From contig OY992538.1 of the NCBI GenBank assembly GCA_963921195.1, positions 232,617,462 through 232,681,461 on the forward strand: 64,000 nucleotides of DNA, in the 5' to 3' direction. Shown here piece by piece: positions 32,460-43,186 of this stretch; within the stretch, counting starts at the first letter, position 1; each line of letters begins with the position of its first letter. The stretch is from Pegoplata infirma (Eukaryota; Arthropoda; Insecta; Diptera; Anthomyiidae). A program made the translations under genes and the position numbers. The notes under the pieces are model-generated. The model saw only the letters and a list, made by a program, of their open reading frames with translations, searched no databases and had not been told where the DNA came from.

Positions 32460-35285
32460 TTCTATATACAAAATAAAATGTCTCAGAATCAGAGACTTTT
32501 TCTTTAGGAAAAATATCTTAGAATCAGAGACATTTTCTATTGAAAAAATGTCTTAGAATCTGAGACTTTTCCTATAGAAAAAATGTCTCAGAAAATGAGA
32601 CTTTTTCTATAGAAAATATGTCTAAGAATCTGAGACTTTTTCTATAGAAAAAATATCTCAGAATCTGAGACTTTTTCTATAAAAAAAAATTTCTCAGAAT
32701 CTGAGACATTTTGTATAGAAAAAATGTCTTAGAATCTGAGACTTTTTCTACAGAAAAAGCGTCTCAGAATCTGAGAATTTTTCTATAGAAGAAATGTCTC
32801 AGAATCTGAGACTTTTTCTGTAGAAGAAATGTCTCAGAATCTGAGACTTTTTCTATAGAAGAAATGTCTCAGAATCTAAGAATTTTTTTGTAGAAAAAAT
32901 GTCTCAGAATCTGAGACATTTTCTATAGAAGAAATATTTCAGAATCTGATACTTTTTCTATAAAAAAAAAACTCAGAATCTGAGACTTTTTCTATAGAAA
33001 AATGTCTCAGAATCTGAAAATTCTCTAAAGAAAAAATGTCTCAGAATCTGATACTTTTTCTATAGAAAAAATGAATCAGAATCTGAGTCTTTCTATAGAA
33101 AAAATGTCTCAGAATCTGAGACTTTTTCTATAGAAAAAATGTCTCAGAATCTGAGACATTTTATAGAAAAAATGTCTAAGAATCTGAGACTTTTTCTATA
33201 AAAAAAATGTCTCAGAATCTGAGACTTTTTCTATAGAGAAAATGTGTCAGAATCTGAGACTTTTTCTATAGAAAAATTGTCTTAGAATCTGAGACTTTTT
33301 CTATAGAAAAATTGTCTCAGAATCTGAGACTTTTTCTATAGAAAAATTGTATCAGAATCTGAAACCTTTTCTATCGAAAAAATGTCTAAGAATCTAGACT
33401 TTTTCTATCGAAAAAATGTCTCTGAATATGACAGTTTTTCTATAGAAAAAATGACTCAGAGTCTGGGACTTTTTCTATAGAAAAAATGTTTCAGAATCTG
33501 AGACTTTTTCTATGGAAAAATGTGTCAGAATCTGAGACTTTTTCTATAGAAAAAATGTGTCAGAATCTGAGACTTTTTCTGTAGAAAAATTGTCTCAGAA
33601 TCTGAGACTTTTTCTGTAGAAAAATTGTCTCAGAATCTGAGACTTTTTCTGTAGAAAAATTGTCTCAGAATCTGAGACTTTTTCAATAGAAAAATTGTCT
33701 CAGAATCTGAAACTTTTTCTATCGAAATAATGTCTAAGAATCTAGACTTTTTCTATCGAAAAAATGTCTCTGAATGTGAGACTTTTTCTATAAAAAAAAT
33801 TACTCAGAGTCTGGGACATTTTCTATAGAAAAAATGTTTCAGAATCTGAGACTTTTTCTATAGAAAAAATGTCTCAGAATCTGAGACTTTTTCTATAGAA
33901 AAAATGTCTCAGAATCTGAAACTTTTTCTATAGAAAAAATGTCTAAGAATCTGAGACTTTTTTATAGAAAAAATGTTTCAGAATATGAGATTTTTTCAAA
34001 AAAAAAATTCCTCAGAATCTAAGACTTTTTCTACAGAAAATATGTTTTAGAATATGAGACTTTTTCTATAGAAAAAATATCTCAGAATCTGAGACTTTTT
34101 CTATAGAAAAATGTTTCAGAATCTGAGACTTTTATAGTAAAATATCTCAGAATCTGAGACTTTTTCTATAGAAAAAATGTCTCAGAATCTGAGACTTTTT
34201 CTATAGAAAAAATGTCTCAAAATCTGAGACTTTTTCTATAGAAAATATGTCTCAGAATCTGAGAATTTTTCTATAGAAAAAATGTCTCAGAATCTGAGAC
34301 TTTTTCTATAGAAAATATGTCTCAGAATCTGAGAATTTTTCTATAGAAAAAATGTCTCAGAATCTGAGACTTTTTCTATAGAAAAAATTGTCTCAGAATC
34401 TGAGACTTTTTCTATAGAAAAAATTGTCTCAGAATCTGAGACTTTTTCTATAGAAAAAATTGTCTCAGAATCTGAGACTTTTTCTATAGAAAAAATTGTC
34501 TCAGAATCTGAGACTTTTTCTATAGAAAAAATTGTCTCAGAATCTGAGACTTTTTCTATAGAAAAAATTGTCTCAGAATCTGAGACTTTTTCAATAGAAA
34601 AATTGTCTCAGAATCTGAAACTTTTTCTATCGAAATAATGTCTAAGAATCTAGACTTTTTCTATAGAAAAAATGTCTCTGAATGTGAGACTTTTTCTATA
34701 AAAAAAATTACTCAGAGTCTGGGACATTTTCTATAGAAAAAATGTTTCAGAATCTGAGACTTTTTCTATATAAAAAATGTCTCAGAATCTGAGACTTTTT
34801 CTATAGAAAAAATGTCTCAGAATCTGAGACTTTTTCTAAAGGAAAAACGTCTCAGAATCTGAAACTTTTTCTATAGAAAAAATGTCTAAGAATCTGAGAC
34901 TTTTTTATAGAAAAAATGTTTCAGAATATGAGACTTTTAAAAAAAAAAAGTTTCTCAGAATCTAAGACTTTTTCTACAGAAAATATGTTGTAGAATATGA
35001 GACTTTTTCTATAGAAAAAATATCTCAGAATCTGAGACTTTTTCTATAGAAAAAATGTTTCAGAATCTGAGACTTTTATAGAAAAAATATCTCAGAATCT
35101 GAGACTTTTTCTGTAGAAAAAATGTCTCAAAATCTGAGACTTTTTCTGTAGAAAAAATGTCTCGTTATCTGAGACTTTTGTTGTAGAAAAAATGTCTCAG
35201 AATCTGAGACTTTTTCTGCAAAAAAAAGTGTTTCAGAATCTGAGACTTATTCTGTAGAAAAAAGGTCTCAGAATCTGAGACTGTT
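32460..35285 (+). repeat. 35-bp satellite array, homogeneous
   Basis: About 80 units. Each is a 17-base near-palindrome GTCTCAGAATCTGAGAC (8-bp arms around one base), a perfect 16-base palindrome TTTTTCTATAGAAAAA, and AT. At 34391-34606 six successive 36-base units (one extra T) are identical. A variant run with ACTCAGAGTCTGGGA occurs at 33454, 33802 and 34710, spacings of 348 and 908, showing higher-order duplication. The array lies inside the 7.4-kb element. Confidence 0.95.
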
Positions 35286-35480
35286 AGATTCTAAGACATT
35301 TTTTATATAGAAAGTTTTAGATTATAAGACGTTTTGGCTACAGAAAAAGTATCAGATTCTATACAAAAAGTCTTAGGTTTAGAAATTTTTTTTTCTAAAA
35401 AAAGTCTCAGATTCTGAGACATATTTTCTATAGAAAAAGTCTCAAGTGCAGAGACCTTTTTCTTACATTCTGAGATTTTT
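35286..35480 (-). repeat. 35-bp satellite, inverted diverged edge
   Basis: After 35285 the units read in the opposite direction: GTCTCAGATTCTGAGAC follows TTTCTATAGAAAAA-like blocks instead of preceding them. The units are diverged. So the array ends with an orientation switch. Confidence 0.7.
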
Positions 35481-35856
35481 TTATAAAAAAAAATTATTCT
35501 TAAAAATTTTATTAAATATCAAATTATGTATATCTTCTTGTAAAATTAACTTATTTCAATAAATATATTACAAAAAAACATTATTTTGATCTTTTTATTT
35601 TACGGTTGAAGGACCCCATTAATAAAATATTTTAGTTGTCGTGCTATTATATCGGTCACAACAACCATTTTGTTCTTATAATTTTTCGTTGCTTCAACAG
35701 ATATATTCAGTTGCTCTTAATGAAATTCGATAAATATACCAATTGACTGAATCGGAATTATTAGTAATCACAACTGATAAAAGTGATAGTTGGCTGGACT
35801 ACAAAAATTTGGTTGGTTCTAAATTTGGTTGGCACAACGAATCCGTTTTCTGTGTG

Positions 35857-36522
35857 TGGGAAGACCTCCGCGGGGAGTTTATTCCACATACGGGTTGTAC
35901 GACCGAAAAACGAATTTTCTCTATAATGCGTTGTGCGAAACAAAGGACAATCGATTACAAATGGATGCGATCTACTGGACAAGCGAGTACTCCGAACAAA
36001 TACCCGAGCTTCTGGAATAAGTTCACTTATCTCAGATGAACACCTCCCATGGTAATATCGATAGAACAGTGTTACACAACCCACATTCCGACGATGCTCT
36101 AAAGAATCAATAGAGTTGGATACCCTACTGTCATTAATAAGCTTCACCGCACTCCTTTGTACACGGTCCAGAAGCCTCAGAATAGACTCTGAAGCTCCTG
36201 CCCATATGTGGGAGTTGTATTCCATTTTCGGTCGGATATAGCTGGTGTAAATAGTGAGGAGATCGGACGGAGTAAAATAGTTTTTACAGCGTTTCAAAAA
36301 ACCGAGACACTTGAACGCTTCTTTCGACACTTGGAAAACGTGCTTATTCCAACGGACATCACACTGTATTCGCATGCCCAGAACATCAAGAGTGTCCGAT
36401 TCCTCAATATCTACACCACCCATTGATACAGATGACAATGTTAAATCCACAGTTCTGTGGGTTAACATACAACATTGGGTCTTGCGTGCATTAAAATGCG
36501 TTTTTGGTCTTCGTAAACCATA
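35857..36522 (-). pseudogene. Jockey/CR1-type LINE reverse transcriptase, C-terminal fragment
   Basis: Residues 29-250 of the 281-codon frame at 35761-36606 match the region after the catalytic core of Jockey/CR1-type LINE reverse transcriptases. Landmarks are K-T-Q-C-C (42-46), LDVLG (73-77), WNKHV (86-90), a YIRPKMEYNSH block (123-133), LLDRVQ (145-150), SIDSLEHRRN (165-174) and WNKLPAEVFP (241-250). The endonuclease, the catalytic YxDD and ORF1 are missing, so it is a 5'-truncated relic. The start and the last about 30 residues are not LINE-like. The frame is open over 222 codons, so the decay is recent or slow. Located near the right end of the 7.4-kb insertion. Confidence 0.85.
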
Positions 36523-36907
36523 TTTAAAAAGTAGTGTAAAAAAATTTTGTAAAAAAAATGTATGTATTCCTAAACCAACATAAATTTGGCGAAAAAGTAA
36601 TCTCAAAAGGCTTTTTCAAAACGTTCATAAAGCGTTATGAAATAATGCTTTAAAAATGCTTTATTTTTGATAAGTCATGACTTTTTTTTTTACCGTCATG
36701 AATTTATACTTGGAAGTGCTTTAAAAATGCTATTTTTTATTACCGTCATGAGTTTCTACTTTGGAGTGCTTTAAAAACGCTTTTATTTTATAACCGTCAT
36801 GAATTTCTACTTGGGTATTTTTTTAATCCATATTTCTTATTTATCAATATTTTTTATTTTTATCATTATTTTTTTTGTCATCAATATTTTTTTCATCAAT
36901 ATTTTTT

Positions 36908-37108
36908 CTGCGATCTGTTAATAATTTTTACATACGAATAAAGTTCAATTGACTATTAACTGAATAAATTTGACATTAAAAGTTTTTCTGATGATTATAA
37001 TAATAATAACTGGATTATATGAAACTAATAAAAAACGAACCAGGATGTCTTTAATTTTTAGAAAAATTAAATTTTTTTCACACTTTTCTCAATTCAGAAC
37101 CACATATT
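36908..37108 (+). mobile_element. SINE S2, 5'-truncated copy
   Basis: Begins at CTGCGATCTGTTAATAATTT, right after the tRNA-like head in copy 40200-40555, and continues through TGACATTAAAAGTTTTTCTG and GAACCAGGATGTCTTTAATT. It interrupts the CATCAATATT array. Carries the undisturbed GATTATAATAATAACTGGAT that the RTE occupies elsewhere. Confidence 0.75.
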
Positions 37109-37580
37109 TTCTTTGGTTCATCAATTTTTTTTTTTTTTTTCATCAATATTTTTTGTCATAATTTTTTTTGCATCAATATTTTTTTTTGCATTAATATTTT
37201 TTTATAGTTTTTTTTTTCATCAAATATTTTTTTAATCAATAATCTTTTTTCATTATCAATATTGATTTTTTTTTTTCATTAATATTTTTTTATAAATTTT
37301 GTTTTCATCAATTATTTTTTTTTTTATTAAAAACTTTTTTTTTATCGAAAACTTTTTTTATCGACAAACACAGACAAACAGATAGATGGATATTACTAGA
37401 ATTTCTTAGAAACCTTTACGGATCAATAATATATAAACATAATGGGGTCCTCGACCGATAATTCAATCCGCTTTGCATGGAATGACAAATATAGCGTTAT
37501 TTTTTTTTAGAAAAATTTTGCTGTAGATAGAACACATCATCATGATTGGTTTGGGCAAGAGTACAAACTTGGCAGAAAAT

Positions 37581-38820
37581 CTACTGAAACATTTTCCGTA
37601 GAAATATGCTCCAGAATCTGTATTACAACCTGAAAAAACATTTTCCGATAAGAAAAAAATATTAAAATCAGATTTGTTTATAAGAAAATTGTGTCTAAGT
37701 TAAAAATGACAAGTAAAAATTTTCCGAAAACAAATATTTCTTTCAATAAATTTGAATTTATATTTGTTTAACAATTATTCTTATTTATTTTTAAATTTTC
37801 TTATTTATTTTTTCTCAAAAGTGATAAAAAATATCCAGCAGACATTATTCGGTTTATGCTAAAGTATCCTTGTTAACCTAAAGAAAACGAAAAAATAAAA
37901 AAATAAAATACAACAAATAAATATAAAAAAAATTATATAAATATCATAAAGAATTGGTTTCCTTGCTAACGGATTTATGCTAGACTTATGTTTAACAAAT
38001 AATACTATTTTGCCTTTTTTTTTTTTTTTTGTTTTTCCCTCACAAGTCTCATTGTATTTACTGGTTATAGCTGGTGTTGGTTATAAGCAATTTTTGTTGC
38101 AATTTAAAGTAGGTCATTGTGGAATGAATCCAAAAACATTAGTGGCGCCATATTTTATTTTACTTTATTCTATTTGTATAGCTTTTTTTTTTTGTTCTTG
38201 CATTATCTTAGTTTTCTTTTTGTTCTTTTTTTTTATTTTCTGCAAACACAAGTGCATACAATTTAAGTTTTATGCATATTTATGTTTGTTGGCCTCAAAA
38301 TGAGTCAAAGCTAGAAATAAATCTTCTAGTAAATAAGGGGGGAAAAATTAAGATAAATTTTAAAAGATAGCAGAAAATAAGAAATTTTATAGTAAATTTA
38401 TTACTACAGATGCAAGAAGATAGTATATAAGAAAATATTTTTGTAATAGCCTAAAAGTAGGCAGTAATTTTTAGGGGAAAAAAGTAATTTCAAGTGGGAG
38501 AATAGACATTAATTTGAAAAGGAAATAGTTTCTCTAAAATATAAACAAATTAATTGAAAAAATATTTTAATTAATTTGGCAGAAAACAACAGAATTTTGT
38601 TAAGCCTAAAAGTAGGCAGTAATTTACAAAATTACTGTCTAGCTGCCTTGTAAGGCAATTGTTTTTCCAATATAATAAAATCTTTAGGTAGACTGTATTT
38701 TAAGTATTAAAAACTAAAGAGAGAGATTTTAAAAGATGATAATATATAAAAAAACATGTGGACTTATCAATTTCATTATCATTTTTACTTTTTTCCGGAA
38801 GTAATAAAGCTATTACGAAT
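37581..38820. other. Unassigned AT-rich stretch
   Basis: No gene recognised. The hydrophobic 108-codon frame at 37977-38303 is built from T runs and is not accepted as a gene. Confidence 0.45.
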
Positions 38821-38992
38821 CCAAAAATATGCTTTTATTAATTAAATTTAAGCCCTTAAAGTATGCAACAACAAAATTGTAAAATAAGTCAGAAATCATA
38901 TATATTTTTATTTAGGTTGTCTGGCTTAATTTTCAAATATGTTGTTGCATACTTTTAGGGCTCAAATTTAATTAATAAATGCATATTTTTGG
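38821..38992. repeat. Inverted repeat with 53-bp arms
   Basis: Left arm 38821-38874 (CCAAAAATATGC, then TTAAAGTATGCAACAACA) pairs with 38940-38992 (TGTTGTTGCATACTTTTAGG, then GCATATTTTTGG). The spacer is about 65 bases. It may be a small foldback element or a relic of one. Confidence 0.8.
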
Positions 38993-39445
38993 TTTGCCAA
39001 CTATCGCCTTACATTTTTTAAAGCATATTTTTAGGTGTTTTAAATTAAATTTTTTGAAAATCAAAGTTTTCCCTTAAATTTTCTATTAAACCAATAACAA
39101 TTTCCTTTGAATAAAAAAAAAAAAATATTTAACAGCATGTATTTACATATTCTCATAAAAAAATATTTTTTTTATGCAACAAAAAATTAAAATAACAATA
39201 TTTACTCTATAAAATATCCAGAAAAAAATTTTCAATTGTTTTCAAACCTATATAAATTCTGAATTCATCCAAAACTATGCTTTTATAAATGACACTATTT
39301 TAGAATATTTTACAAAAAAAATAAAATAAAACCATAAAACTATTTTATGTAACATTGCTGAAGGCGAGGGTTGTTTGATAAGTACCAGTTTTTTGGTAGA
39401 TGATGTTATTAAAAATTATTTTTCTGCTTTAAATTTATTTATGTT

Positions 39446-39740
39446 GTTCATTTTTGCAAGACGTAGTTGAAACGTGTTTCGGAACTTGTCAGATTCCATT
39501 GTCAAGACTATTTAGCAAATATAAAAACATTTTACTACAAATAGCACAGGAAATTTAAAGGAAAAAAAAATATTAATATTCTTGAAAAAATTACCAACAT
39601 AAACAAATTTAAAACAGAAAAATTATTTTCTTGAAAATTATTTTTGAGAATATTATAGGGTTATAATTAAAAGAAATAATGACCTCGAGCTAGAATAAAT
39701 CTACTCAAAATATGACATTTTAAAAGTCGAAATTAATAAT
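39446..39740 (-). repeat. Dispersed repeat C, further copy (mixed orientation)
   Basis: GAAACGTGTTTCGGAACTTG and CAAGACTATTTAGCAAAT are the complement of the 13.7-kb copy. TAATGACCTCGAGCTAGAAT at about 39677 is in the forward sense. So two halves sit in opposite orientation. Confidence 0.5.
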
Positions 39741-40010
39741 TTTTAATTTTCTGTAAAGACAGTTGAGCTCAGGCTCTAATTATAATTATGTATTATAATT
39801 TTTTAATCATGTTATATATGATTTGAATTGAGAAAGGTGTGAAAGAAAAATTTATTTTTGAACCAGGATGTCTTAAATTTTTAGAAAAATAAATTTTTCT
39901 TTCACACCATTCTCAATACAAACCATATATAACATGATTAAAAAATTATAATACATAATTATAATTATAGCCTGAGCTCAACTCTTTACAGAAAAACAAA
40001 AAATTAAAAA
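39741..40010. repeat. Long palindrome centred on a SINE S2 tail
   Basis: Arms of about 120 bp: CTGTAAAGACAGTTGAGCTC (39751) pairs with GAGCTCAACTCTTTACAG (about 39974-39991), and AATCATGTTATATATGATTT pairs with ATATAACATGATT. The 20-25-base centre is GAACCAGGATGTCTTAAATT, the SINE S2 tail. One side continues as a normal SINE tail; the other is its inverted duplicate. Confidence 0.85.
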
Positions 40011-40199
40011 ATAACGACTATAAGTCGGCCTATGTGGCAATAATAGAATCTTTGGAAAGTGGCAACACCTAACATTTGTGTCTACAAAATATAGACCATG
40101 TTCTGGCAAGGTTGCAAAATAAGTACTTAGATCAGAGTTGATGAAGGAAAGGAGGACGAATGATGATTACTAAAAAAAATAATTTATTCACCATAATGC

Positions 40200-40555
40200 A
40201 ATTACACCTTCTTCTGTACGAAAAACAACAGCAACAACCACACAAGAATTGAAAAAAAACACGATTTAGTTGATACTTGCTTAACAGCCAACTTAGCGTA
40301 TCGGTCTAGAGTGATCGTACCTAAGTGGCAAAAACATTACAGATTATGGGTTCAATCCCTGGCGGCTGCGATCTGTTAATAATTTTCACATATAGAATAA
40401 AATTGACTATTAACTAAATAAATTTGACATTAAAAGTTTTTCTGATGATTATAATAACTGGATTATATGAAACTAGTAAAAAACGAACCAGGATGTCTTA
40501 AATTTTTAGAAAAATAAATTTCTCTTTCACACCTTTCTCAATTCAAACCATGTAT
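40200..40555 (+). mobile_element. SINE S2, most complete uninterrupted copy
   Basis: CAATTACACCTTCTTCTGTA at the left, CTTTCTCAATTCAAACCATG at the right. A tRNA-like head (40285-40368) lies inside. The same unit is present, split by an RTE, at 56.37-60.10 kb (minus) and truncated at 36908-37108. About 85 bp precede the tRNA-like head, unusual for a SINE, so the true 5' end may be nearer 40285. Confidence 0.65.
40285..40368 (+). repeat. tRNA-like SINE head (not a functional tRNA)
   Basis: CAGCC at the start pairs with GGCTG at the end like an acceptor stem. TAGCGTATCGG resembles an A box and GGTTCAATCCC a B box. Arms in between are too degraded to name an anticodon. Confidence 0.55.
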
Positions 40556-40567
40556 AAAAAAATTGAT

Positions 40568-40965
40568 AAAAAAATGAAAAATTTTTAAATAAGGGTTCAA
40601 GTTGAAAAAATGCAGAAGAAAAATTGAATTTCTAAAAATTATAGACATTTCTGGTATTTCCTATACCGGTTTCAAACACCCCAGTTAGTGTCATCATCAG
40701 TAGGATTTTAAATGTCGGTTTGTCTTGTTAATGAAAACTGTTTTTTATATATGTGAATATTTATAGTTTCTACAGAATAAATTTTGACAGTTTCCAACAC
40801 TACAATTCTATTTCTAGCAATCTCAACCTCACTTCATACTTTCTTTCAACTTTTTTGTCTCTTACATTATTTCGCAAGGGTTACCAACATGATCTGGAAT
40901 TGCAGACACAAATGAAGGAATTTGCATTTTCTGTTTCGGAGACGTGCCTAATGGCGACATATTTC
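40568..40965 (+). repeat. Dispersed repeat M, copy 3
   Basis: From AAGGGTTCAAGTTGAAAAAA through TTTCCAACACTACAATTCTA to GGAGACGTGCCTAATGG. It parts from copies 1 and 2 after that. The 76-codon frame at 40753-40983 inside it is not a gene. Confidence 0.7.
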
Positions 40966-42169
40966 GTCAGTAATTTTATTTGATTTTTTTCTGTTTTTTA
41001 AATTCAAAACATTTTACTCTCTCATGTTACCAATGCACCCTCGTACCACATCCCAAAAAAATTATTTTTTTTTGTTTTTTAACTTAAAAAATATGCAATT
41101 TATCAATCATGGTAGTGTATAGAACAAAAGGCTTTTGTGTGTGTTTTTTATGTGGCATGTGTGAAAGTGTCACTATGATACATGTGTGTGTGTATGTGTG
41201 TGTGTGTGAGACTATCTGTCTGTAACAATATGTCACAAACAATAAACGAAATAAAAACTGTTAAACGGCGAACAAAAAAAAAATCTAAATACTACGAAAT
41301 TCACAATAAAAAATTTTTAGTTGAAATTTTTTATCATACGTTTATATATTTTTTTTATTTTATTTAAAGTAGAACACCATTTCTTAAGAATTATATTGAA
41401 AGTTTTTCAAAATTTTCCAGAGATTTTCAAAAATGTTTACAGTTTTTTGGTTTATTTGTTCTAAATTTTCCTAATCTCTTTTCAGCCATGTCCGATTTTT
41501 TCTAAATTTCATTTTAAAATTTTTCTTAAATTTCTGATTGAAACTGATTTTTTCTGTATTTGATTTCAACTTTTTCTTAAATTTTCTTGCTTATTTTCTG
41601 AACTGTTTATTTTTAAAATTTTTTAATTTATATTGAAAAAAATTTCAATCACTTTATTTTCAGAATTTTTATGTTTTTTTCTAAATTTTTCAGACTTTTG
41701 TTGAAAAATACTTTAGTTTGTCAGAATTTTTCTGATTTTTTTTTAGATTTTTCCCGATTTTTCTTTATTTTTCTAAATGTTGCTCAAAATGCATATCGAG
41801 GTCATTCATAAATTCGTTTAAGTCAAATTTAACATTTTTATTTATTTCTACTTGTAAATGGTGTAGTTTATAACTATTGTAGAATAATGTAAAAGTATTA
41901 CAATGATTTGAATACATAAATATGTATGAATTGAAAAAGAGTTCTTGGATTAAGATGAATTTGGTTAAGGCCATGAATACATTTTCCATATTTTCAAAAT
42001 CGTTGTCAAAGCCAAAACTAAATCTAAAACTCATCAACATTTGAAGTGGTTTGAAGGCTTGAGAATGATTTGATTTTGGATTGTTTGTGTTGGTCTGTTT
42101 ATGAAAAAACAAAAAGTTGCAGTAATTTTTGGGGGATATTTAAAAATTTTTATAAAAAATTTAAGAAAA
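40966..42169. other. Unassigned AT-rich stretch
   Basis: A GT microsatellite at about 41183-41209. A 115-codon minus-strand frame at 41765-42112 has no recognised domain and is not accepted as a gene. Confidence 0.45.
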
Positions 42170-42782
42170 GCAAAGTAAATTTTTGTATCCCCTCCAACTA
42201 CAATATAGGGATAGACTCACTTTGTCATTCCGTTTGTAACGCATCGAAATATCGGATGGGGACCACATAAAGTATACTATTGATCTATGATAGATTCTAA
42301 TAAATTTCTAGAATGCCCGTATGTCCGTCCGTCCGTCTGTATAAGACACGATGCAGTACAAAATAAATGAGCAAGACTCGTTAAGTTTAGCAGGAATAAG
42401 TCTTTTGATCCTAGGCAGTTTAAGTTCGTAAATGGGCAGAATCGGACCAGGGGGAAAATGTTCCCCCTTGAAGAAAAATTAAACAATTTGATGTCAGAAA
42501 AAGTTCAAGGTCCTGCACTTGGACCCAGGGAATAAAAAAATCAATTTTGCCCGCCCCCCTTTTGTGGGCGTGGATATTAAAAATGAATTTAAATAATGAT
42601 AAAATTGTAGAACTTTAACTCAAAAATCATAATTAATGAATTTGTTAACATTTACCGTGTGTGTTTATGTGTCCCCCAATGACCCCTATTGACCCCCACC
42701 CCCCAAAAAAAACGCTCCTGAAACTTTAATTTTTTTTATATGTTGGAGGGTATTAAAAATTCGGCACAGCCGAATTTTACAC
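42170..42782 (+). mobile_element. DINE-1/INE-1-like repeat
   Basis: Left: TGTATCCCCTCC, then CGTTTGTAACGCATCGAAAT, CATAAAGTATACTATTGATC and GTCCGTCCGTCCGTC. Right: GGAGGGTATTAAAAATTCGG and CAGCCGAATTTTAC. This is the clearest core match to DINE-1 in the window. Confidence 0.75.
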
Positions 42783-42954
42783 TCTCACACACTCTCACTC
42801 AGAGTTGCATTTTAATCTGACACACTTACTGTGACAATAAAAGAGTGCATACGAAAAAGGGTGGATTGTTCCAAAATCTGTCGACATCTTCACTTAGCCT
42901 GTGTTGTTAATCAATTTTGTTCAGATTTCTCAGAAATAATTAATATGGACTCAT

Positions 42955-43085
42955 ACCGAAATAAAATAAAAAGGTTCAGTTCTATGGTAATATCATAGTT
43001 TTTTATTAGTAAAGAAAATAATGACCTCGAGCTACGATTAACCTACTCAATATATAATATTTTGAAGGTCGTATAAAACAATTTT
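42955..43085 (+). repeat. Dispersed repeat C, fragment
   Basis: AATATCATAGTTTTTTATTA and ATGACCTCGAGCTACGATTA match the 54.1-kb copy. Confidence 0.5.
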
Positions 43086-43186
43086 TATTTTTTAATAAAA
43101 ATGAACTTAAATTTGTTTTTAATAATTATTTTTTTATTTTATTGGCGGGAACACAAAAATGTATAGTATTTTGATATTTATAACCT

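Larger units (their letters stand above)
29441..36815. mobile_element. 7.4-kb insertion with CCCAGGTAGAAA ends, carrying a satellite and a LINE remnant
   Basis: Starts CCCAGGTAGAAA and ends TTTCTACTTGGG, with TA on both sides (29439-29440, 36816-36817). The CATCAATATT minisatellite continues on both sides, which supports a single insertion. Both subterminal zones are rich in GCTTTTAAAGC / GCTTTAAAAATGC motifs. Contents in order: a 63-codon frame on the minus strand, a GTCCGACCGAA element, a possible exon, an intron-like segment (32213-32280), the 35-bp satellite, and a Jockey/CR1-type fragment. No transposase is recognised. The short TIR means the ends need testing. Confidence 0.6.
28290..37580 (-). 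repeat. Minisatellite-bearing dispersed repeat, copy G, expanded by nested insertions
   Basis: One end at about 28310-28430 carries ACCAAAAATTTTAGTAACTA and TTCACCAGCTGGTGAA. The other end at about 37360-37580 carries CGACAAACACAGACAAACAG, ATGGGGTCCTCGACCGATAA and TTGGGCAAGAGTACAAAC. The CATCAATATTTTTT array between them survives at 28440-28548, 29370-29438, 36818-36907 and 37109-37350. The gaps are a DINE-like copy, a 7.4-kb element and a SINE. So about 1.1 kb of repeat is stretched over 9.3 kb. Confidence 0.65.

Noticed and set aside
32460..35480. CRISPR array
   Set aside because: Repeats are head-to-tail without variable spacers, in an evidently eukaryotic window; a satellite.
37977..38303. 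108-codon hydrophobic plus-strand frame
   Set aside because: Hydrophobicity comes from T runs; no balanced loops or conserved start context.
40285..40368. Functional tRNA gene
   Set aside because: Acceptor-like pairing exists but D and anticodon arms cannot be drawn, and the unit is repeated as a SINE.
41765..42112. 115-codon minus-strand frame
   Set aside because: Composition is near normal, but there is no recognised motif or membrane/secretion layout, and the region is AT-rich spacer beside a DINE-like copy. Could be revisited if conserved in relatives.
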